DNA from: Candidatus Synechococcus spongiarum LMB bulk15M
Lineage (GTDB): Bacteria; Cyanobacteriota; Cyanobacteriia; PCC-6307; Cyanobiaceae
Length of the DNA: 36,151 nt
NCBI GenBank assembly: GCA_002018045.1
Contig: MWLD01000066.1
Span: 1-36,151, forward strand
Reading direction: 5' to 3'
Of the stretch, positions 8,912 to 19,626 are shown one piece after another. Every line of letters starts with the position of its first letter. The stretch's first letter is position 1. Both the position numbers and the translations under genes were made by a program. The notes beneath the pieces are model-generated. The model searched no databases, had not been told where the DNA came from, and worked only from the letters and a program-made list of their open reading frames with translations.

Positions 8912-9498
8912 CAGGATTCGGGCTGATGAGGCGAGCCTATGGCATCCGCCGGTGTGGGCTGTGCCGTGATCGGCAGCAGGCCCGTGGGCGGGCACAGAAG
9001 GATCCAACCCTCCGCAACGTGAACCTGGGGAACAATTGCCTCCACAAAGGGAACCAGCACGGATTGCCCCCCATGGCGCAGACGAATCTCCAGTAGGTCG
9101 TTCCCCCCGTGGAGCAGGTCCACCACGGTGCCCAGGGCCGGACCCGCTGGATCCAGGCGCACCTCCAGGCCCTCCAGATCCAGGAGATGAAATTCCCCTG
9201 CCGCCAGGGCTGGACGGGTGCTGCCGTCCGCCAACAACCGGTACCGCACCAGCGCTTCAGCCTGGTTCCGTGTCGCAACGCCCTTGAGCCGAATCCCGTA
9301 GAGTCCCTTGCGGGACAGGCAACGACCCCGCAGCAACTCGACCGCCCGGGGCGGCTCGTCCGCCGTCTGTAACCACCGGGGACCAGGCTTCAGAAAACGC
9401 TCGGCAAAATCACTGGAGGGCAGAACGCGCAGTTCCCCCCTGAGTCCTTGCGCAGCAACCACAAGACCGACCTCAATCAGAGGAGAAGTGACACCCAT
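8911..9498 (-). CDS. rimM: 16S rRNA processing protein RimM
   Basis: A 30S subunit maturation factor that binds ribosomal protein S19. The N-terminal RimM barrel shows IEVGLVVAAQGLRGELRV at about residues 7-24 and the domain continues to about residue 95. The PRC-barrel follows, with EFHLLDLEGLEV, LGTVVDLLHGGNDLLEI and the LVPFVEAIVPQV block typical of the family. The start at ATG 9498 gives 195 residues; upstream codons in the same frame lack conservation. It heads the unit with the sugar-nucleotide genes and diverges from the small gene at 9579. Confidence 0.93.
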   Translation of the reverse strand: MGVTSPLIEVGLVVAAQGLRGELRVLPSSDFAERFLKPGPRWLQTADEPPRAVELLRGRCLSRKGLYGIRLKGVATRNQAEALVRYRLLADGSTRPALAAGEFHLLDLEGLEVRLDPAGPALGTVVDLLHGGNDLLEIRLRHGGQSVLVPFVEAIVPQVHVAEGWILLCPPTGLLPITAQPTPADAIGSPHQPES

Positions 9499-9519
9499 GG
9501 AATTGTCACTCACCAAGGC

Positions 9520-9549
9520 TTGCATGAGACCAGATCTACGCCGTACACT
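9520..9549 (+). promoter_or_regulatory. Putative sigma70-type promoter for the gene at 9579
   Basis: TTGCAT (9520-9525) and TACACT (9544-9549) are 18 bases apart and about 30 bases before the ATG at 9579. This is a reasonable match to the housekeeping consensus, from inspection only. The region also serves as the rimM leader on the other strand. Confidence 0.4.
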
Positions 9550-9578
9550 AGAAGAAAGGCCCTGTCCCAGGGAAAAGA

Positions 9579-9899
9579 ATGGAAAGCGGATCAAGAAAGT
9601 TGCGCCTGCCTTTACTCTTCGGCCTCGCGAGTTTGGGGATTGTGGCCGCCTTGGCGACCGGACCGAGGCTATTGCGTCCCACCCAGGCCAGTGCCTCCGG
9701 TCTTCTCGATGCCGTCAAGAACAACCCTGGCGAGGCTGAGGCGCTGTGCCAGGAATTCAACGCCATCAACGCTACTGGCGACAGCGTCTACTCCGCCACG
9801 GGCCTGGAGCAGGTGTCCTCGGGTCAGGGGCTCACCACCAGCGACGCCGAGATTCTCATCACCTACGTGGTGGGACTGTATTGCCCTGACGTGACCTGA
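9579..9899 (+). CDS. Small exported or membrane-anchored protein, unknown
   Basis: A 106-residue product with a basic N-terminus (MESGSRKLRLP), one hydrophobic segment at about residues 11-27, then a soluble domain with two cysteines (ALCQEF and GLYCPD). The mature part looks like a small helical periplasmic or lumenal domain (LLDAVKNNPGEAEALCQEF and SDAEILITYVVGLYCPDVT). I do not recognise a family; it has the look of the short conserved hypotheticals of marine Synechococcus. An AGGGA-like ribosome site lies before the ATG, and a plausible promoter is upstream. Confidence 0.7.
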   Translation: MESGSRKLRLPLLFGLASLGIVAALATGPRLLRPTQASASGLLDAVKNNPGEAEALCQEFNAINATGDSVYSATGLEQVSSGQGLTTSDAEILITYVVGLYCPDVT

Positions 9900-9944
9900 A
9901 GGATAGTAACCCCGGTGGGATGGCGATAATACTTGAAGCATCCC

Positions 9945-11558
9945 ATGAATGCTGCTGGGGCGCTGCGTGACGTGATCCATGAGCAGCGCCGGATGGTGTT
10001 GCCGGATGGTGTTGCCCTGCAGGCCGGTTGCTGGAAACCCCGACGCGGCGGACCCTGGCCAGCGCTACTCATGCGCCAGCCCTATGGGCGGGCACTGGCC
10101 TCCACCATGGTTTATGCTCACCCCGCCTGGTATGCCGCCCAGGGCTACCTGGTGGTTGTGCAAGACGTGCGGGGCTGTGGTGATTCCGGCGGCAAATTCC
10201 GTCTGTTTGCCAGCGAGGCCAGCGATGGGAGTTGCACCATGGCCTGGCTGCGATCACAGCCGGATTGCAATGGCCGCATTGGCTGCTACGGCTTTTCCTA
10301 CCAGGGCCTCACACAATTGCTCTGGAACGGTCCGGACGTGCCGGATTGCACAGCTCCGGCCATGGCGGGTCCCAGCCTGCAACGTCACTGGTGTCGAGAC
10401 GGCCAGGCGGATTGGTGGATTCTGGGATTGGCCTGGGCACTGCAGTTGGCGGCAGCAACCTGCCAACGGCGAGGGGATGGTGTGACCTATGGCCGAATCC
10501 GCAAGGCCCTTCACAGTCGAGACTTTGTTGAGGAGGGCTGGTGCCTTCTCCAGCAGGTGGACCCCGAGAGTCACCTGTTGCGCTGGTGGTCGGGCGACTG
10601 GGAATCACCCGTGGCGGATGCAGGCCTGGACGCTGTCTTGCGGCGACCCATGCTCCTGATCGGGGGTTGGTACGACCCCTATCTGCGCGGCACCATGGCG
10701 CTCTATGACCAAAGCCTGAAGGCTGGTGGTTGCCCCCGGTTGCTGGTGGGTCCCTGGACCCATGGAAACTGGCACGGTGGTCAACTGGACCAGCGACACC
10801 TGGCCTTCTTTAACCACCACTTGAAGGATGGCCCTCCTGAACAGCCCCAGGACGCTGTTCAGTTGTTTGATATGGGGTATGGCCGCTGGTGGCGCGGTTC
10901 CCGTTGGCCCCAGCAAGCACTGGGGCGGTTTTGGCTGAGGGGTACAGGCCTCAGTGGGGTGGATCCCCACGCCGGCGTGCTGCTGTTGGAATCGGAGAAG
11001 GCCATGGCGGGGGGCCGGGATCAACTGGTGCTGGATCCATGGCGGCCTACCCCGGCGCGCGGTGGGCACCTGGACGTGCAGGCCGGACCAACGGACCGCC
11101 ATGACCTGGATTGCCGCAGCGATGTGCTCACGTTCACCACCACGCCTCTACCTCGTGCCCTCACCCTCGGCGGCACAGTCCGACTGCGGCTGAAGGCCGC
11201 CAGTGAGGGGCAGGGCTTCGATCTCTGCTGTGCCCTGTCCCAGGTGGGGGAGACTGCCGCCCGGCCGCGGGTGGAGCAACTTTCCATGGGAGTGGAGCGC
11301 TGGCTGGGATCCCAGGCTCAAGCTCTCGTCTGGCGGCAGGTTCACTTTCAACCCCTGCTGCGAACGGTGCCGGAGGGGCTGCGGCTGCGCCTGTCCATTG
11401 CCTTGGCGGGCTGGCCCCTGATCGGGATCACTCCGGGGAACGGACGCGCACCCCACGCCGTAGCGGCCCACGAACGGCAAGTTGTGGTGGTGCGGTTTTG
11501 CTGGGAGGGAGCCTGCCTGCGGTTGCCGTTGCAGCAACGGGATCAGGCCGCAGCGTAG
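9945..11558 (+). CDS. CocE/NonD-type hydrolase (X-Pro dipeptidyl-peptidase family S15)
   Basis: A 537-residue serine hydrolase. The catalytic core has [10 protein letters not shown] followed by the nucleophile elbow GFSYQG (Ser near residue 118), the acid in [11 protein letters not shown] and the His in GPWTHGNWH. The C-terminal jelly-roll domain (about residues 350-520) carries [22 protein letters not shown], as in the PepX C-terminal domain of cocaine-esterase-like enzymes. The substrate is unknown; family members cleave esters or acyl-proline peptides. ATG 9945 is preferred over TTG 9933. No signal peptide is seen, so it is probably cytoplasmic. It precedes glgB by about 30 bases on the same strand. 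Confidence 0.88.
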   Translation: MNAAGALRDVIHEQRRMVLPDGVALQAGCWKPRRGGPWPALLMRQPYGRALASTMVYAHPAWYAAQGYLVVVQDVRGCGDSGGKFRLFASEASDGSCTMAWLRSQPDCNGRIGCYGFSYQGLTQLLWNGPDVPDCTAPAMAGPSLQRHWCRDGQADWWILGLAWALQLAAATCQRRGDGVTYGRIRKALHSRDFVEEGWCLLQQVDPESHLLRWWSGDWESPVADAGLDAVLRRPMLLIGGWYDPYLRGTMALYDQSLKAGGCPRLLVGPWTHGNWHGGQLDQRHLAFFNHHLKDGPPEQPQDAVQLFDMGYGRWWRGSRWPQQALGRFWLRGTGLSGVDPHAGVLLLESEKAMAGGRDQLVLDPWRPTPARGGHLDVQAGPTDRHDLDCRSDVLTFTTTPLPRALTLGGTVRLRLKAASEGQGFDLCCALSQVGETAARPRVEQLSMGVERWLGSQAQALVWRQVHFQPLLRTVPEGLRLRLSIALAGWPLIGITPGNGRAPHAVAAHERQVVVVRFCWEGACLRLPLQQRDQAAA

Positions 11559-11587
11559 GCTCTAGCCAGCACTCTGCATTCTCCCCT

Positions 11588-13918
11588 GTGGTTGAACACC
11601 AAGGGCTTGTTCAAGCGGCCGAGCAGTTGGCCAACTGCCGTCAGCACGACCCCTACGCTACTCTCGGCCCCCAGGCGCTCACCAGCGGTGGCCATGTGGT
11701 GCGCGCCTGGCTTCCGGAGGCGGAGCGTGTGGAGTTGGTGGTTCAAGACCAGGTGCTGCCCATGGAGGCGGTCCACCATCCCTGGTTGTTTGAGCGGGAG
11801 CTACCGACAGATCCCGGCAGTACCTACCAACTGCAGTTGCTGCGGGGTGGCATCAACAGCCGCCAATACGACCCCTACGGCTTTCGCCAGGAGTGGATGG
11901 GTGAGCTGGACCGCCACCTCTTTGCCGAGGGCAACCATCACCACATCTGGACCCGCATGGGCGCCCATCGGGTGGAACAGTCCGGGGTGAGCGGTGTGCA
12001 GTTCTGTCTCTGGGCGCCCAATGCGGCGAGTGTGTCCGTCATTGGCGCCTTCAACGGCTGGGATGGGCGGATGCACCCGGCGCAGAAGCGCACCGGTGGC
12101 ATCTGGGAACTCTTTATCCCCGGCCTTGGGGAAGGGGAACTTTACAAATACGAGATCCACACCCGCCATGGTCATCCCTATGCCAAGGCCGATCCCTACG
12201 GGTTTCACCATGAGGTGCGCCCGGCCACGGCCTCCATCGTGGCGGAGAACCGCTTTGCCTGGGGCGACGAGGCTTGGGTGCGACAGCGGGATCACCGGAA
12301 TCCCCTGGAACAGCCCATTGCCATCTATGAGATGCATCTGGGCAGTTGGCTCCATGCCAACGCGGCAGAGCCCTACGTGGAACCGGACGGCACGGTGCGC
12401 ACACCCGTTCCCGCCAATGACATGAAGCCGGGAACACGGCTGCTCACCTACATGGAACTGGCGGACAAGGTAATCCCCTATGTCAAGGCACGGGGCTTCA
12501 CCCATATTGAACTGATGCCTATCACGGAGCATCCCTTTGAGGGCTCCTGGGGGTATCAGGTGACGGGTTGGTATGCCCCCACAAGTCGTTATGGCAAGCC
12601 CGATGAGTTCCGGGCCTTTGTGGATCGCTGTCATCAAAACGGGATTGGCGTCATTCTGGACTGGGTGCCAGGGCATTTTCCAAAAGACAATCACGGCCTG
12701 GCATACTTTGATGGTGATTTCTTGTATGAACATGCCGATCCACGCATTGGTGAGCATAAAGAATGGGGCACGCTGATTTTTAACTACAGTCGCAATGAGG
12801 TGCGCAATTTCCTTGTATCCAGTGCCCTGTTCTGGATCAGTGAATTCCATATTGACGGAATTCGTGTAGATGCGGTTGCCTCCATGCTTTACCTGGATTA
12901 TCTTCGCCCGGAAGGGGAATGGTTACCCAACAAAAATGGTGGTCGCGAGAATCTGGAGGCAGTGAATTTTCTCCAACAGCTCAATGGAACTCTCTTCCAC
13001 TACTTCCCCGGTGTTCTTTCGATTGCGGAAGAGTCAACAGAGTGGCCAGGTGTTACCCAGCCATCCAGTGACCAGAATCGTGATGCCTTGGGCTTTAACT
13101 TAAAATGGAATATGGGTTGGATGCATGATATGTTGGATTATTTTGCCATGGATACATGGTTCCGACAATTTCATCAAAATTTGATCACTTTTTCCATGAT
13201 GTATTATTATAGTGAAAATTTTGTGTTGGCTCTTTCTCATGATGAGGTTGTGCATGAGAAAAGTCATCTACTGCATAAGATGCCAGGGGATGATTGGCGT
13301 AAGTTTGCCAATACCCGCGCCCTACTCTCCTACATGTGGACCCACCCTGGCAAGAAAACTATTTTTATGGGCATGGAATTTGGTCAACGTGGCGAATGGA
13401 ATGTCTGGGATGATCTGGAATGGGATAAGCTACAATATCCCGAGCATCAGAAACTGATGAAGATGATTGACGACATCAATGTTCTCTATCAATCAGAGCC
13501 GGCCCTCTGGGGCGAAGATTTCAACACTAATGGTTTTCAATGGATTCACTGTGACGATAATCGTAACAGTGTCATCAGCTTCATGCGGAGAGATGAGAAA
13601 AGCCGAAGCTGGCTGGTTATTATCTGTAACTTTACCCCAAATCCCCACAAGAATTATCGAATTGGTGTGCCACTAGAAGGTTGGTATGGAGAAATCTTCA
13701 ACAGCGATGCAGCAATCTATGGAGGCAGTAACCTTGGCAACCTGGGGGGTCGCTTTACCGATCCCTGGCCAATGCACAGCTATGCCCACTCCCTGGATCT
13801 ATGCTTGCCCCCCTTAAGCACCGTGATCTTTCGCCACAACCACCATGGTCCTGACGGTGGAGAAGGAGAAGCGGTGGCGGCTGTGGAGACAACTCCAGGG
13901 ATGGATCAGGAACGATAA
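11588..13918 (+). CDS. glgB: 1,4-alpha-glucan branching enzyme
   Basis: Introduces alpha-1,6 branches into glycogen. Two N-terminal CBM48-like modules are seen (ATLGPQ; then [24 protein letters not shown]) followed by the GH13 catalytic barrel with [30 protein letters not shown], the nucleophile in DGIRVDAV, the acid in [11 protein letters not shown], and ALSHDEVVH. The C-terminal beta domain is present. GTG 11588 is chosen because the frame upstream overlaps the preceding gene and the conserved region starts soon after; the start is uncertain. The gene is a base-composition mosaic: about 70% GC in a sampled line near 12240, only 33-37% in lines between 13080 and 13260, recovering after about 13720. 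The protein motifs are intact throughout. Confidence 0.96.
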   Translation: MVEHQGLVQAAEQLANCRQHDPYATLGPQALTSGGHVVRAWLPEAERVELVVQDQVLPMEAVHHPWLFERELPTDPGSTYQLQLLRGGINSRQYDPYGFRQEWMGELDRHLFAEGNHHHIWTRMGAHRVEQSGVSGVQFCLWAPNAASVSVIGAFNGWDGRMHPAQKRTGGIWELFIPGLGEGELYKYEIHTRHGHPYAKADPYGFHHEVRPATASIVAENRFAWGDEAWVRQRDHRNPLEQPIAIYEMHLGSWLHANAAEPYVEPDGTVRTPVPANDMKPGTRLLTYMELADKVIPYVKARGFTHIELMPITEHPFEGSWGYQVTGWYAPTSRYGKPDEFRAFVDRCHQNGIGVILDWVPGHFPKDNHGLAYFDGDFLYEHADPRIGEHKEWGTLIFNYSRNEVRNFLVSSALFWISEFHIDGIRVDAVASMLYLDYLRPEGEWLPNKNGGRENLEAVNFLQQLNGTLFHYFPGVLSIAEESTEWPGVTQPSSDQNRDALGFNLKWNMGWMHDMLDYFAMDTWFRQFHQNLITFSMMYYYSENFVLALSHDEVVHEKSHLLHKMPGDDWRKFANTRALLSYMWTHPGKKTIFMGMEFGQRGEWNVWDDLEWDKLQYPEHQKLMKMIDDINVLYQSEPALWGEDFNTNGFQWIHCDDNRNSVISFMRRDEKSRSWLVIICNFTPNPHKNYRIGVPLEGWYGEIFNSDAAIYGGSNLGNLGGRFTDPWPMHSYAHSLDLCLPPLSTVIFRHNHHGPDGGEGEAVAAVETTPGMDQER

Positions 13919-14038
13919 TGCATGCAAACAGCGTGGGCCTGATCTCCTGATCTTGGGATCTTGTCCTCACCGTTTGCCCTGAACTGCTGTCCCCGAAGTT
14001 CGTTCCAGCCATGTCCCTTGTCTGTCATGCTTGACCCG

Positions 14039-15091
14039 ATGGCCGATTCCCTTCCCCTGCTCCTGCGTGCCGCTCACGGCGAACCCGTTGAGCGCACTCC
14101 CGTCTGGATGATGCGTCAGGCGGGTCGTTACATGAAGACCTATCGGGATCTGAGGGACCGTTATCCCGGCTTTCGGGAGCGCTCTGAAAACCCTGATCTC
14201 TCCTACGAGATCTCCATGCAGCCCTTCAAGGCCTTTCGCCCTGATGGGGTGATCCTGTTTTCAGACATCCTCACGCCCCTGCCGGGGATGGGCATCGAGT
14301 TTGACATTGTTGAGCGTCATGGTCCCCTGATTCATGAGCCCATCCGCAACCAGGATCAGATTGATTCCTTGCGTCCCCTCGAGCCGGCCGCGTCCATGTC
14401 CTTTGTCGGCTACGTATTGACGCGGCTACGTCAGGCGGTGGGTACATCCGCGGCAGTGCTGGGATTTGTAGGTGCCCCGTGGACCTTGGCAGCCTATGCC
14501 GTGGAGGGAAAAAGCAGCAAGACCTACAGTGTAATCAAGGCCATGGCCTTCCGTGAGCCGGCTCTGTTGCACCAGCTCCTGGCACATCTGGCAGACGGGA
14601 TCGCCGCCTATGTGCGCTATCAGATTGATTCGGGCGCCCAAGTAGTGCAGATCTTCGACTCCTGGGCCGGTCAACTGAGCCCCCAGGATTACGATGTCTT
14701 TGCGGGTCCCTATCAGCAGCGCCTCATCCGCCAAGTGAAGCAGACCCACCCGGACACGCCTCTGATTCTCTACATCTCGGGCAGTGCGGGGGTGTTGGAG
14801 CGGATGGGAGCCAGCGGCGTGGACATTGTCAGCCTGGACTGGACCGTGGACATGGCGGACGGCCTGGCCCGACTCCCCGCACACCTGGGAGTCCAGGGCA
14901 ATGTGGATCCCGGTCTTCTGTATGGCAGCCCTGAAATGATTTGTGCCCGTATTGAGGACACACTCCGCAAGGCCCAGGGACGACACCACATTCTCAACCT
15001 GGGCCATGGCATTTTGCCGGGCACTCCCGAGGAGAATGCCCGCCTGTTCTTTGATGCCGGCAAGCGCTTGGGAGCAAAACCGTCTGCTTGA
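14039..15091 (+). CDS. hemE: Uroporphyrinogen decarboxylase
   Basis: Decarboxylates uroporphyrinogen III to coproporphyrinogen III, an early step of heme and chlorophyll synthesis, in the cytoplasm. At 350 residues it shows the family hallmarks: [12 protein letters not shown] near the N-terminus, the substrate loop [52 protein letters not shown] and FNLGHGI-like [15 protein letters not shown] 14039 ([12 protein letters not shown]) matches the usual start; ATG 14027 is a close alternative. It sits between glgB and an epimerase-like gene, all on the plus strand, and overlaps the latter if that gene starts at ATG 15054. Confidence 0.97.
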   Translation: MADSLPLLLRAAHGEPVERTPVWMMRQAGRYMKTYRDLRDRYPGFRERSENPDLSYEISMQPFKAFRPDGVILFSDILTPLPGMGIEFDIVERHGPLIHEPIRNQDQIDSLRPLEPAASMSFVGYVLTRLRQAVGTSAAVLGFVGAPWTLAAYAVEGKSSKTYSVIKAMAFREPALLHQLLAHLADGIAAYVRYQIDSGAQVVQIFDSWAGQLSPQDYDVFAGPYQQRLIRQVKQTHPDTPLILYISGSAGVLERMGASGVDIVSLDWTVDMADGLARLPAHLGVQGNVDPGLLYGSPEMICARIEDTLRKAQGRHHILNLGHGILPGTPEENARLFFDAGKRLGAKPSA

Positions 15092-16145
15092 CGCCTCCCT
15101 GCGCGGACTTGATTCCTTGTCTCATCCCAGTCGAATTCTGATCACGGGCGCCAGCGGCTGCATTGGCCAGGCGGTGACGGCATGGCTGCTGGAGCATAGC
15201 AACGCCCGGTTGTTGCTTTGGCTGCGGCAGCCCCGGAAGCTCGCGGCCATTGATCGGCGGCATCCCCGCCTGGAGTTGCTGGTGGGTGATCTGCGCCAAC
15301 CCCAGCGTTTCCGCCAGCAGTTGGCCCACGTGGACCGGGTCGTCCATACTGCCACGGCCTGGGGAGATCCGGACCGTGCCTGGGCAGTCAACGTGCAAGC
15401 TGTGAAGGATCTGCTTGCCTGTCTTGACCACCGGCGTCTTCAGCAAGTGCTCTATTTCTCTACCGCCAGCATTCTGGATCGTGATCTGGAGTTGCTGCCG
15501 GAGGCGGAACAGTGGGGAACAGAGTATATCCGGACCAAAGTCACTTGTCTGCGCCAGTTGATGGCTCATTCCCTCCGGGAAAAGATCGTGGCTATTTTTC
15601 CCACCCTTGTTTTTTCCGGCAGAATCGATGACGGTGGTTCGTGTCCCACCAGCTACCTCACTGCAGGCCTGAGACCATTTCTGCACTGGCTTTGGCTAGC
15701 GCGCTTCTTGCGGTTGGACGCCAGCTACCACTTCATCCATGGGACAGACGTGGCCAGCGTCTGCGGTCATCTGCTCACAACACCCCATCAGCCTGGACCA
15801 CAGCATTGGGGAGGCATCCACCGCCATGTGCTGGGCCAGTGTCCCCTTACCGTCAATCGCACCATGGCCCAACTCTGCCGCTACCGCCATATGGCCTATC
15901 CTCCCGGTGTAGGGCTTCACCACTGGCTTATGCAGGCTTTAGTGTTTTTGTTCCGCATCCAGTTGAGCCCGTGGGACCGCTTTACCCTCCAGCGACGTCA
16001 CTTCGTTCATCACCCCGTCACCCGACCGGAAAGCTTCGGTTTGACATCGCGCTTCCCTGATCTGGAGACAGTGTTGTCCGCAGCTGGTGTCCCTCAGCGA
16101 GGCCGCCTACCGGCTGCGGACCATGGTTTACGGTCCTGTACGTAG
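15054..16145 (+). CDS. NAD(P)-binding epimerase/dehydratase-like protein
   Basis: An atypical extended SDR protein. The Rossmann start [15 protein letters not shown] is clear, followed by [13 protein letters not shown] and [10 protein letters not shown]. The usual YxxxK is represented only by a degenerate EYIRTK, so catalysis is doubtful or divergent. Residues from about 210 on ([19 protein letters not shown] and [14 protein letters not shown]) keep the SDR C-terminal layout. The start is uncertain: ATG 15054 overlaps hemE by 38 bases, while TTG 15117 places the Rossmann strand right at the N-terminus. It lies between hemE and petE, as I recall for a similar gene in marine Synechococcus. The substrate is unknown. 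Confidence 0.8.
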   Translation: MPASAWEQNRLLDASLRGLDSLSHPSRILITGASGCIGQAVTAWLLEHSNARLLLWLRQPRKLAAIDRRHPRLELLVGDLRQPQRFRQQLAHVDRVVHTATAWGDPDRAWAVNVQAVKDLLACLDHRRLQQVLYFSTASILDRDLELLPEAEQWGTEYIRTKVTCLRQLMAHSLREKIVAIFPTLVFSGRIDDGGSCPTSYLTAGLRPFLHWLWLARFLRLDASYHFIHGTDVASVCGHLLTTPHQPGPQHWGGIHRHVLGQCPLTVNRTMAQLCRYRHMAYPPGVGLHHWLMQALVFLFRIQLSPWDRFTLQRRHFVHHPVTRPESFGLTSRFPDLETVLSAAGVPQRGRLPAADHGLRSCT

Positions 16146-16224
16146 GCTCGGTTTAAAGGGAAAACGTCGAAATTCCTGGTTTTTCCCAGCCGCAGGAGAG
16201 GTCCGGAATCGAATCCGAGCCGGT

Positions 16225-16240
16225 TCTCCTTACGGAGAAG
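16225..16240. terminator. Weak hairpin after the epimerase-like gene
   Basis: TTCTCC and GGAGAA flank a 4-base loop about 80 bases past the stop at 16145. There is no T-tract, so it is at best a weak transcription end or a leader hairpin for petE. Confidence 0.2.
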
Positions 16241-16399
16241 ACCTGAACATAGGGTGGACCTGCTCACCGCAGTGAACAAGGCGGATCGGGAACGCATACG
16301 GTTTTGTCAACGGAGCCAATTCGTAACAATCCTCAGTCCCCATGACGCCGTTGGACCTGGTGAACATGTACAATCCCTAGCAGTGAGCGAAGCTACGCC

Positions 16400-16756
16400 A
16401 TGTCTCGTTTTCTGGGAATCTGCCTTGCTGCCGTCCTGAGCCTTGCCGGCCTTTTGGGATGGGGATCCCCAGCCACCGCAGCCACCGTTGAGGTGAAAAT
16501 GGGAACCGATAGCGGCCTTCTGGCCTTTGAGCCCAACACGGTTTCCATCAGTGCCGGCGACACGGTCAGGTTCGTGAACAACAAGCTGGGCCCCCACAAT
16601 GCCGTGGTGGAGGGTCATGACGAACTGAGCCATGCCGACCTTGCCTTTGCTCCTGGAGAGAGTTGGGAGCAAACCTTTGCCGAACCTGGCACCTACAGCT
16701 ACTACTGCGAGCCCCATCGCGGCGCGGGAATGGTAGGAACCATCACCGTTGAGTAA
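16400..16756 (+). CDS. petE: Plastocyanin
   Basis: A lumenal blue copper protein of 118 residues that carries electrons from cytochrome b6f to photosystem I. The signal peptide has a short N-terminus (MSRF), a hydrophobic core at about 5-22 and a likely cleavage near SPATAA at about 27-28. The four type-1 copper ligands are visible: His66 in GPHNAVV, then Cys103, His106 and Met111 in [11 protein letters not shown]. The mature length of about 91 residues is slightly short for plastocyanin but complete. The gene is monocistronic in appearance, with about 250 non-coding bases upstream and 200 downstream. A TACAAT hexamer lies near 16369, about 30 bases before the ATG, without a convincing -35. 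Confidence 0.96.
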   Translation: MSRFLGICLAAVLSLAGLLGWGSPATAATVEVKMGTDSGLLAFEPNTVSISAGDTVRFVNNKLGPHNAVVEGHDELSHADLAFAPGESWEQTFAEPGTYSYYCEPHRGAGMVGTITVE

Positions 16757-16958
16757 TACGGACCGGGCCGTTTCCCGGAGAGCCTTCCGGTAGCGAAGCC
16801 TTGACCACTGGACTGTTCCGGAAAGCCCGATCACGGGAGCCAACTTCAAACCATGGTTCACGTTCCGGTTGACCGCAGTGGTTGGTACGGTCTCCCGGCT
16901 GGTGTGGATCCAAGGCGCTTTTTAGGTTGCCGGGTAGACGTTGATCCATGGAGACGCC

Positions 16959-19592
16959 ATGCAGCCCAAACCTGAAACGTTTACCCTCAAGGCATGGGAG
17001 GCCGTTACCTGTGCCCACGCGTTGGCGCGGGCCCGCAAGTCCCTGACCCTGGAGAGCGAACATCTGCTCAAAGCCCTGCTGGACCAGAAAGATCTGGCCG
17101 TGCGGATTCTGGAAACAGCCGGCTTGGATGTGGCTGCTCTGGATAACAGCCTGGAGCAATTCCTTGCCAAACAGCCCAGGCTCAGCGCTCCTCCGGACAC
17201 CGTTTCCCTGAGCTCCAACCTGGACCAATTGTTGGATCGTGCAGAGAAGGAGCGGCAAAACTGGAAAGATCACTTCATTGCCATCGAGCATCTACTGCTG
17301 GCCTTGTGTGAGGACAACCGCTGTGGCAGACCCCTACTGCAAGACCTTGGCGGGCGTCGTCAAACCGTCAAAGACGCCGTTCAGTCCATCCGCGGCAACC
17401 AGCAGGTCACCAGCCAAACCCCGGAGGCCACCTATGAGGCATTGGAGAACTATGGCTGTGACCTGACCGAAGCAGCCCGTCAGGGGAAGCTTGACCCCGT
17501 GATTGGCCGGGATGAAGAGATTCGCCGCACCATCCAGATCCTCTCGCGCCGCACAAAGAACAACCCCGTATTGATCGGTGAGCCCGGTGTCGGTAAGACC
17601 GCCATTGTTGAAGCACTGGCCCAGCGCATTGTCAACGGTGACGTGCCGACGGCGCTGCAGAACCGACGCCTCGTTGCCCTTGACATGGGTGCGCTGATCG
17701 CCGGCGCCAAGTACCGCGGTGAGTTCGAGGAACGCCTCAAGGCAGTGCTGAAGGAGGTCACAGCGGGGAAAGATCGGATTGTGTTGTTCATTGACGAGGT
17801 CCACACCGTGGTGGGGGCCGGAGCTGCCGGCGGGTCCATGGATGCCAGCAACCTGCTCAAGCCCATGCTGGCCCGCGGGGAGTTGCGCTGTATTGGCGCC
17901 ACCACCCTCGACGAACACCGCCGCTACATTGAAAAAGATGCCGCCCTTGAGCGCCGATTCCAGCAGGTTTTGGTATCCCAGCCCACGGTGGAAGACAGCG
18001 TTTCCATTCTGCGCGGCCTCAAGGAGCGCTATGAGGTTCACCACGGCGTGCGTATTGCCGATAACGCCCTTGTGGCCGCAGCGGTGCTCAGCAGTCGCTA
18101 TATCAACGACCGCTTCTTGCCGGATAAAGCCATTGACCTGGTGGACGAAGCTGCCGCCCGCTTGAAAACGGAAATCACCTCCAAGCCCGAGGAGATTGAT
18201 GAAATCGACCGCAAGATCCTGCAGCTGGAAATGGAGAAACTTTCCCTCGCCAAGGAAAACGATCCGGCCAGTCAGGAGCGACTGGCGCGCATCAACCATG
18301 ATCTGGCCAATCTCATGGAGCAGCAGCGCGCTTTCATGGCCCAATGGACACAGGAGAAGAGTGCGTTGGATGATCTTCAGGCCTTGAAGGAACAGATTGA
18401 ACAGGTGCAGGTCAAGCTGGAGCAGGCCAAACGCAGCTACGACCTCAACAGGGCCGCGGAGTTGGAGTATGGCACGCTGGTCCAGTTGCAACACCGTCTG
18501 CAGGAGGGGGAGCAGCGGCTCCAGAAGAACGAGAAAAGACTTCTGCGCCAAACCATCAGTGAAGAGGATGTGGCGGAGGTGGTGAGCAAGTGGACCGGTA
18601 TCCCTGTGAAACGCCTTGCCCAGTCGGAACTCCGCAAGCTACTGGACCTGGAGCAGCGGCTCCATGAGCGGGTGGTGGGTCAACAGGAAGCGGTCAGCAG
18701 CGTAGCCGATGCCATCCAGCGCTCCCGCGCGGGGCTGGCGGACCCACGGCGCCCCATTGCTTCGTTCTTGTTCCTGGGTCCCACCGGCGTGGGCAAGACG
18801 GAACTGTGTAAAGCCCTGGCAGAGCAACTCTTTGACGATGAGTCCGCCACGGTGCGTCTTGATATGTCGGAGTACATGGAGCGCCATGCCGTATCTCGAC
18901 TCATTGGCGCGCCTCCCGGCTATGTGGGCCATGAGGAAGGGGGGCAACTCACGGAGGCCGTGCGCCGCAAGCCCTATGCGGTGATCCTGCTGGACGAGGT
19001 GGAAAAAGCCCATGCCGAGGTGTTCAACGTGCTGCTACAAGTGCTGGATGACGGCCGCATCACGGACAGTAAAGGTCGGACGGTGAACTTCACCAACAGC
19101 GTTGTGATCCTGACCAGCAACATTGCCAGCCAGGCTATTCTGGATCTGGCCGGTGACGACAGTCGCCATGGGGAGATGGAAGCCCGCGTCAAACAAGCCT
19201 TGCAGAATCACTTTCGTCCCGAGTTTCTGAATCGCATTGACGAGACCATCATCTTCCATGCCCTCCGGAAGCAGGAGCTTCGTCGGATCGTGGAACTTCA
19301 AGTGACCCATCTCCAGCAACGGCTCCGGGAGCGTGGCTTGCACTTGACGCTCACATCAGACGCCTATGACTGGTTGGCCACGCTGGGCCATGACCCCGTC
19401 TACGGGGCCAGACCGTTACGGCGCGCTATCCAGAAACATCTGGAGACCCCCATGGCCAAAGCCGTTCTGCGGGGTGATTTCCGGGAGGGGGACACCATCG
19501 TCGTCCAGCCGGAGGAGGGCCTTCCTGGCAGCCCCCAACTGCACCTGAGCAAAGGGGACAAAATCCATGATGTAGCCACAACGGCAAGCTGA
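16959..19592 (+). CDS. clpB: ATP-dependent disaggregase ClpB
   Basis: A hexameric AAA+ chaperone of 877 residues that rescues aggregated proteins with DnaK. It has an N-domain of Clp repeats (about 1-145), NBD1 with Walker A GEPGVGKT and Walker [11 protein letters not shown], a long coiled-coil middle domain (about 400-530) that distinguishes it from ClpC, NBD2 with Walker A GPTGVGKT and [12 protein letters not shown], and a C-terminal domain with [13 protein letters not shown] 16959 has a GGAG ribosome site at 16950-16953; a start at 16941 is possible. It has the standard ClpB architecture and may be the second of the paralogues common in cyanobacteria. It converges on recA. Confidence 0.96.
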   Translation: MQPKPETFTLKAWEAVTCAHALARARKSLTLESEHLLKALLDQKDLAVRILETAGLDVAALDNSLEQFLAKQPRLSAPPDTVSLSSNLDQLLDRAEKERQNWKDHFIAIEHLLLALCEDNRCGRPLLQDLGGRRQTVKDAVQSIRGNQQVTSQTPEATYEALENYGCDLTEAARQGKLDPVIGRDEEIRRTIQILSRRTKNNPVLIGEPGVGKTAIVEALAQRIVNGDVPTALQNRRLVALDMGALIAGAKYRGEFEERLKAVLKEVTAGKDRIVLFIDEVHTVVGAGAAGGSMDASNLLKPMLARGELRCIGATTLDEHRRYIEKDAALERRFQQVLVSQPTVEDSVSILRGLKERYEVHHGVRIADNALVAAAVLSSRYINDRFLPDKAIDLVDEAAARLKTEITSKPEEIDEIDRKILQLEMEKLSLAKENDPASQERLARINHDLANLMEQQRAFMAQWTQEKSALDDLQALKEQIEQVQVKLEQAKRSYDLNRAAELEYGTLVQLQHRLQEGEQRLQKNEKRLLRQTISEEDVAEVVSKWTGIPVKRLAQSELRKLLDLEQRLHERVVGQQEAVSSVADAIQRSRAGLADPRRPIASFLFLGPTGVGKTELCKALAEQLFDDESATVRLDMSEYMERHAVSRLIGAPPGYVGHEEGGQLTEAVRRKPYAVILLDEVEKAHAEVFNVLLQVLDDGRITDSKGRTVNFTNSVVILTSNIASQAILDLAGDDSRHGEMEARVKQALQNHFRPEFLNRIDETIIFHALRKQELRRIVELQVTHLQQRLRERGLHLTLTSDAYDWLATLGHDPVYGARPLRRAIQKHLETPMAKAVLRGDFREGDTIVVQPEEGLPGSPQLHLSKGDKIHDVATTAS

Positions 19593-19597
19593 GCTAC

Positions 19598-19616
19598 GAG
19601 GGGGCCAAGCCCCCTC
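19598..19616. terminator. Bidirectional hairpin between clpB and recA
   Basis: GAGGGGGC and GCCCCCTC form a perfect 8-bp stem around CAA, just 5 bases past the clpB stop and 10 bases past the recA stop on the other strand. There is no clear T-run on either side, but placement between convergent genes supports a shared terminator. Confidence 0.65.
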
Positions 19617-19626
19617 CGGTGTGGAA

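Noticed and set aside
16195-16225. tRNA-like T-arm on the minus strand (GGATTCGATTCC)
   Set aside because: No matching acceptor stem or anticodon arm could be found at the right distances.
17334-18551. 405-codon minus-strand ORF over clpB
   Set aside because: Antisense shadow of clpB.
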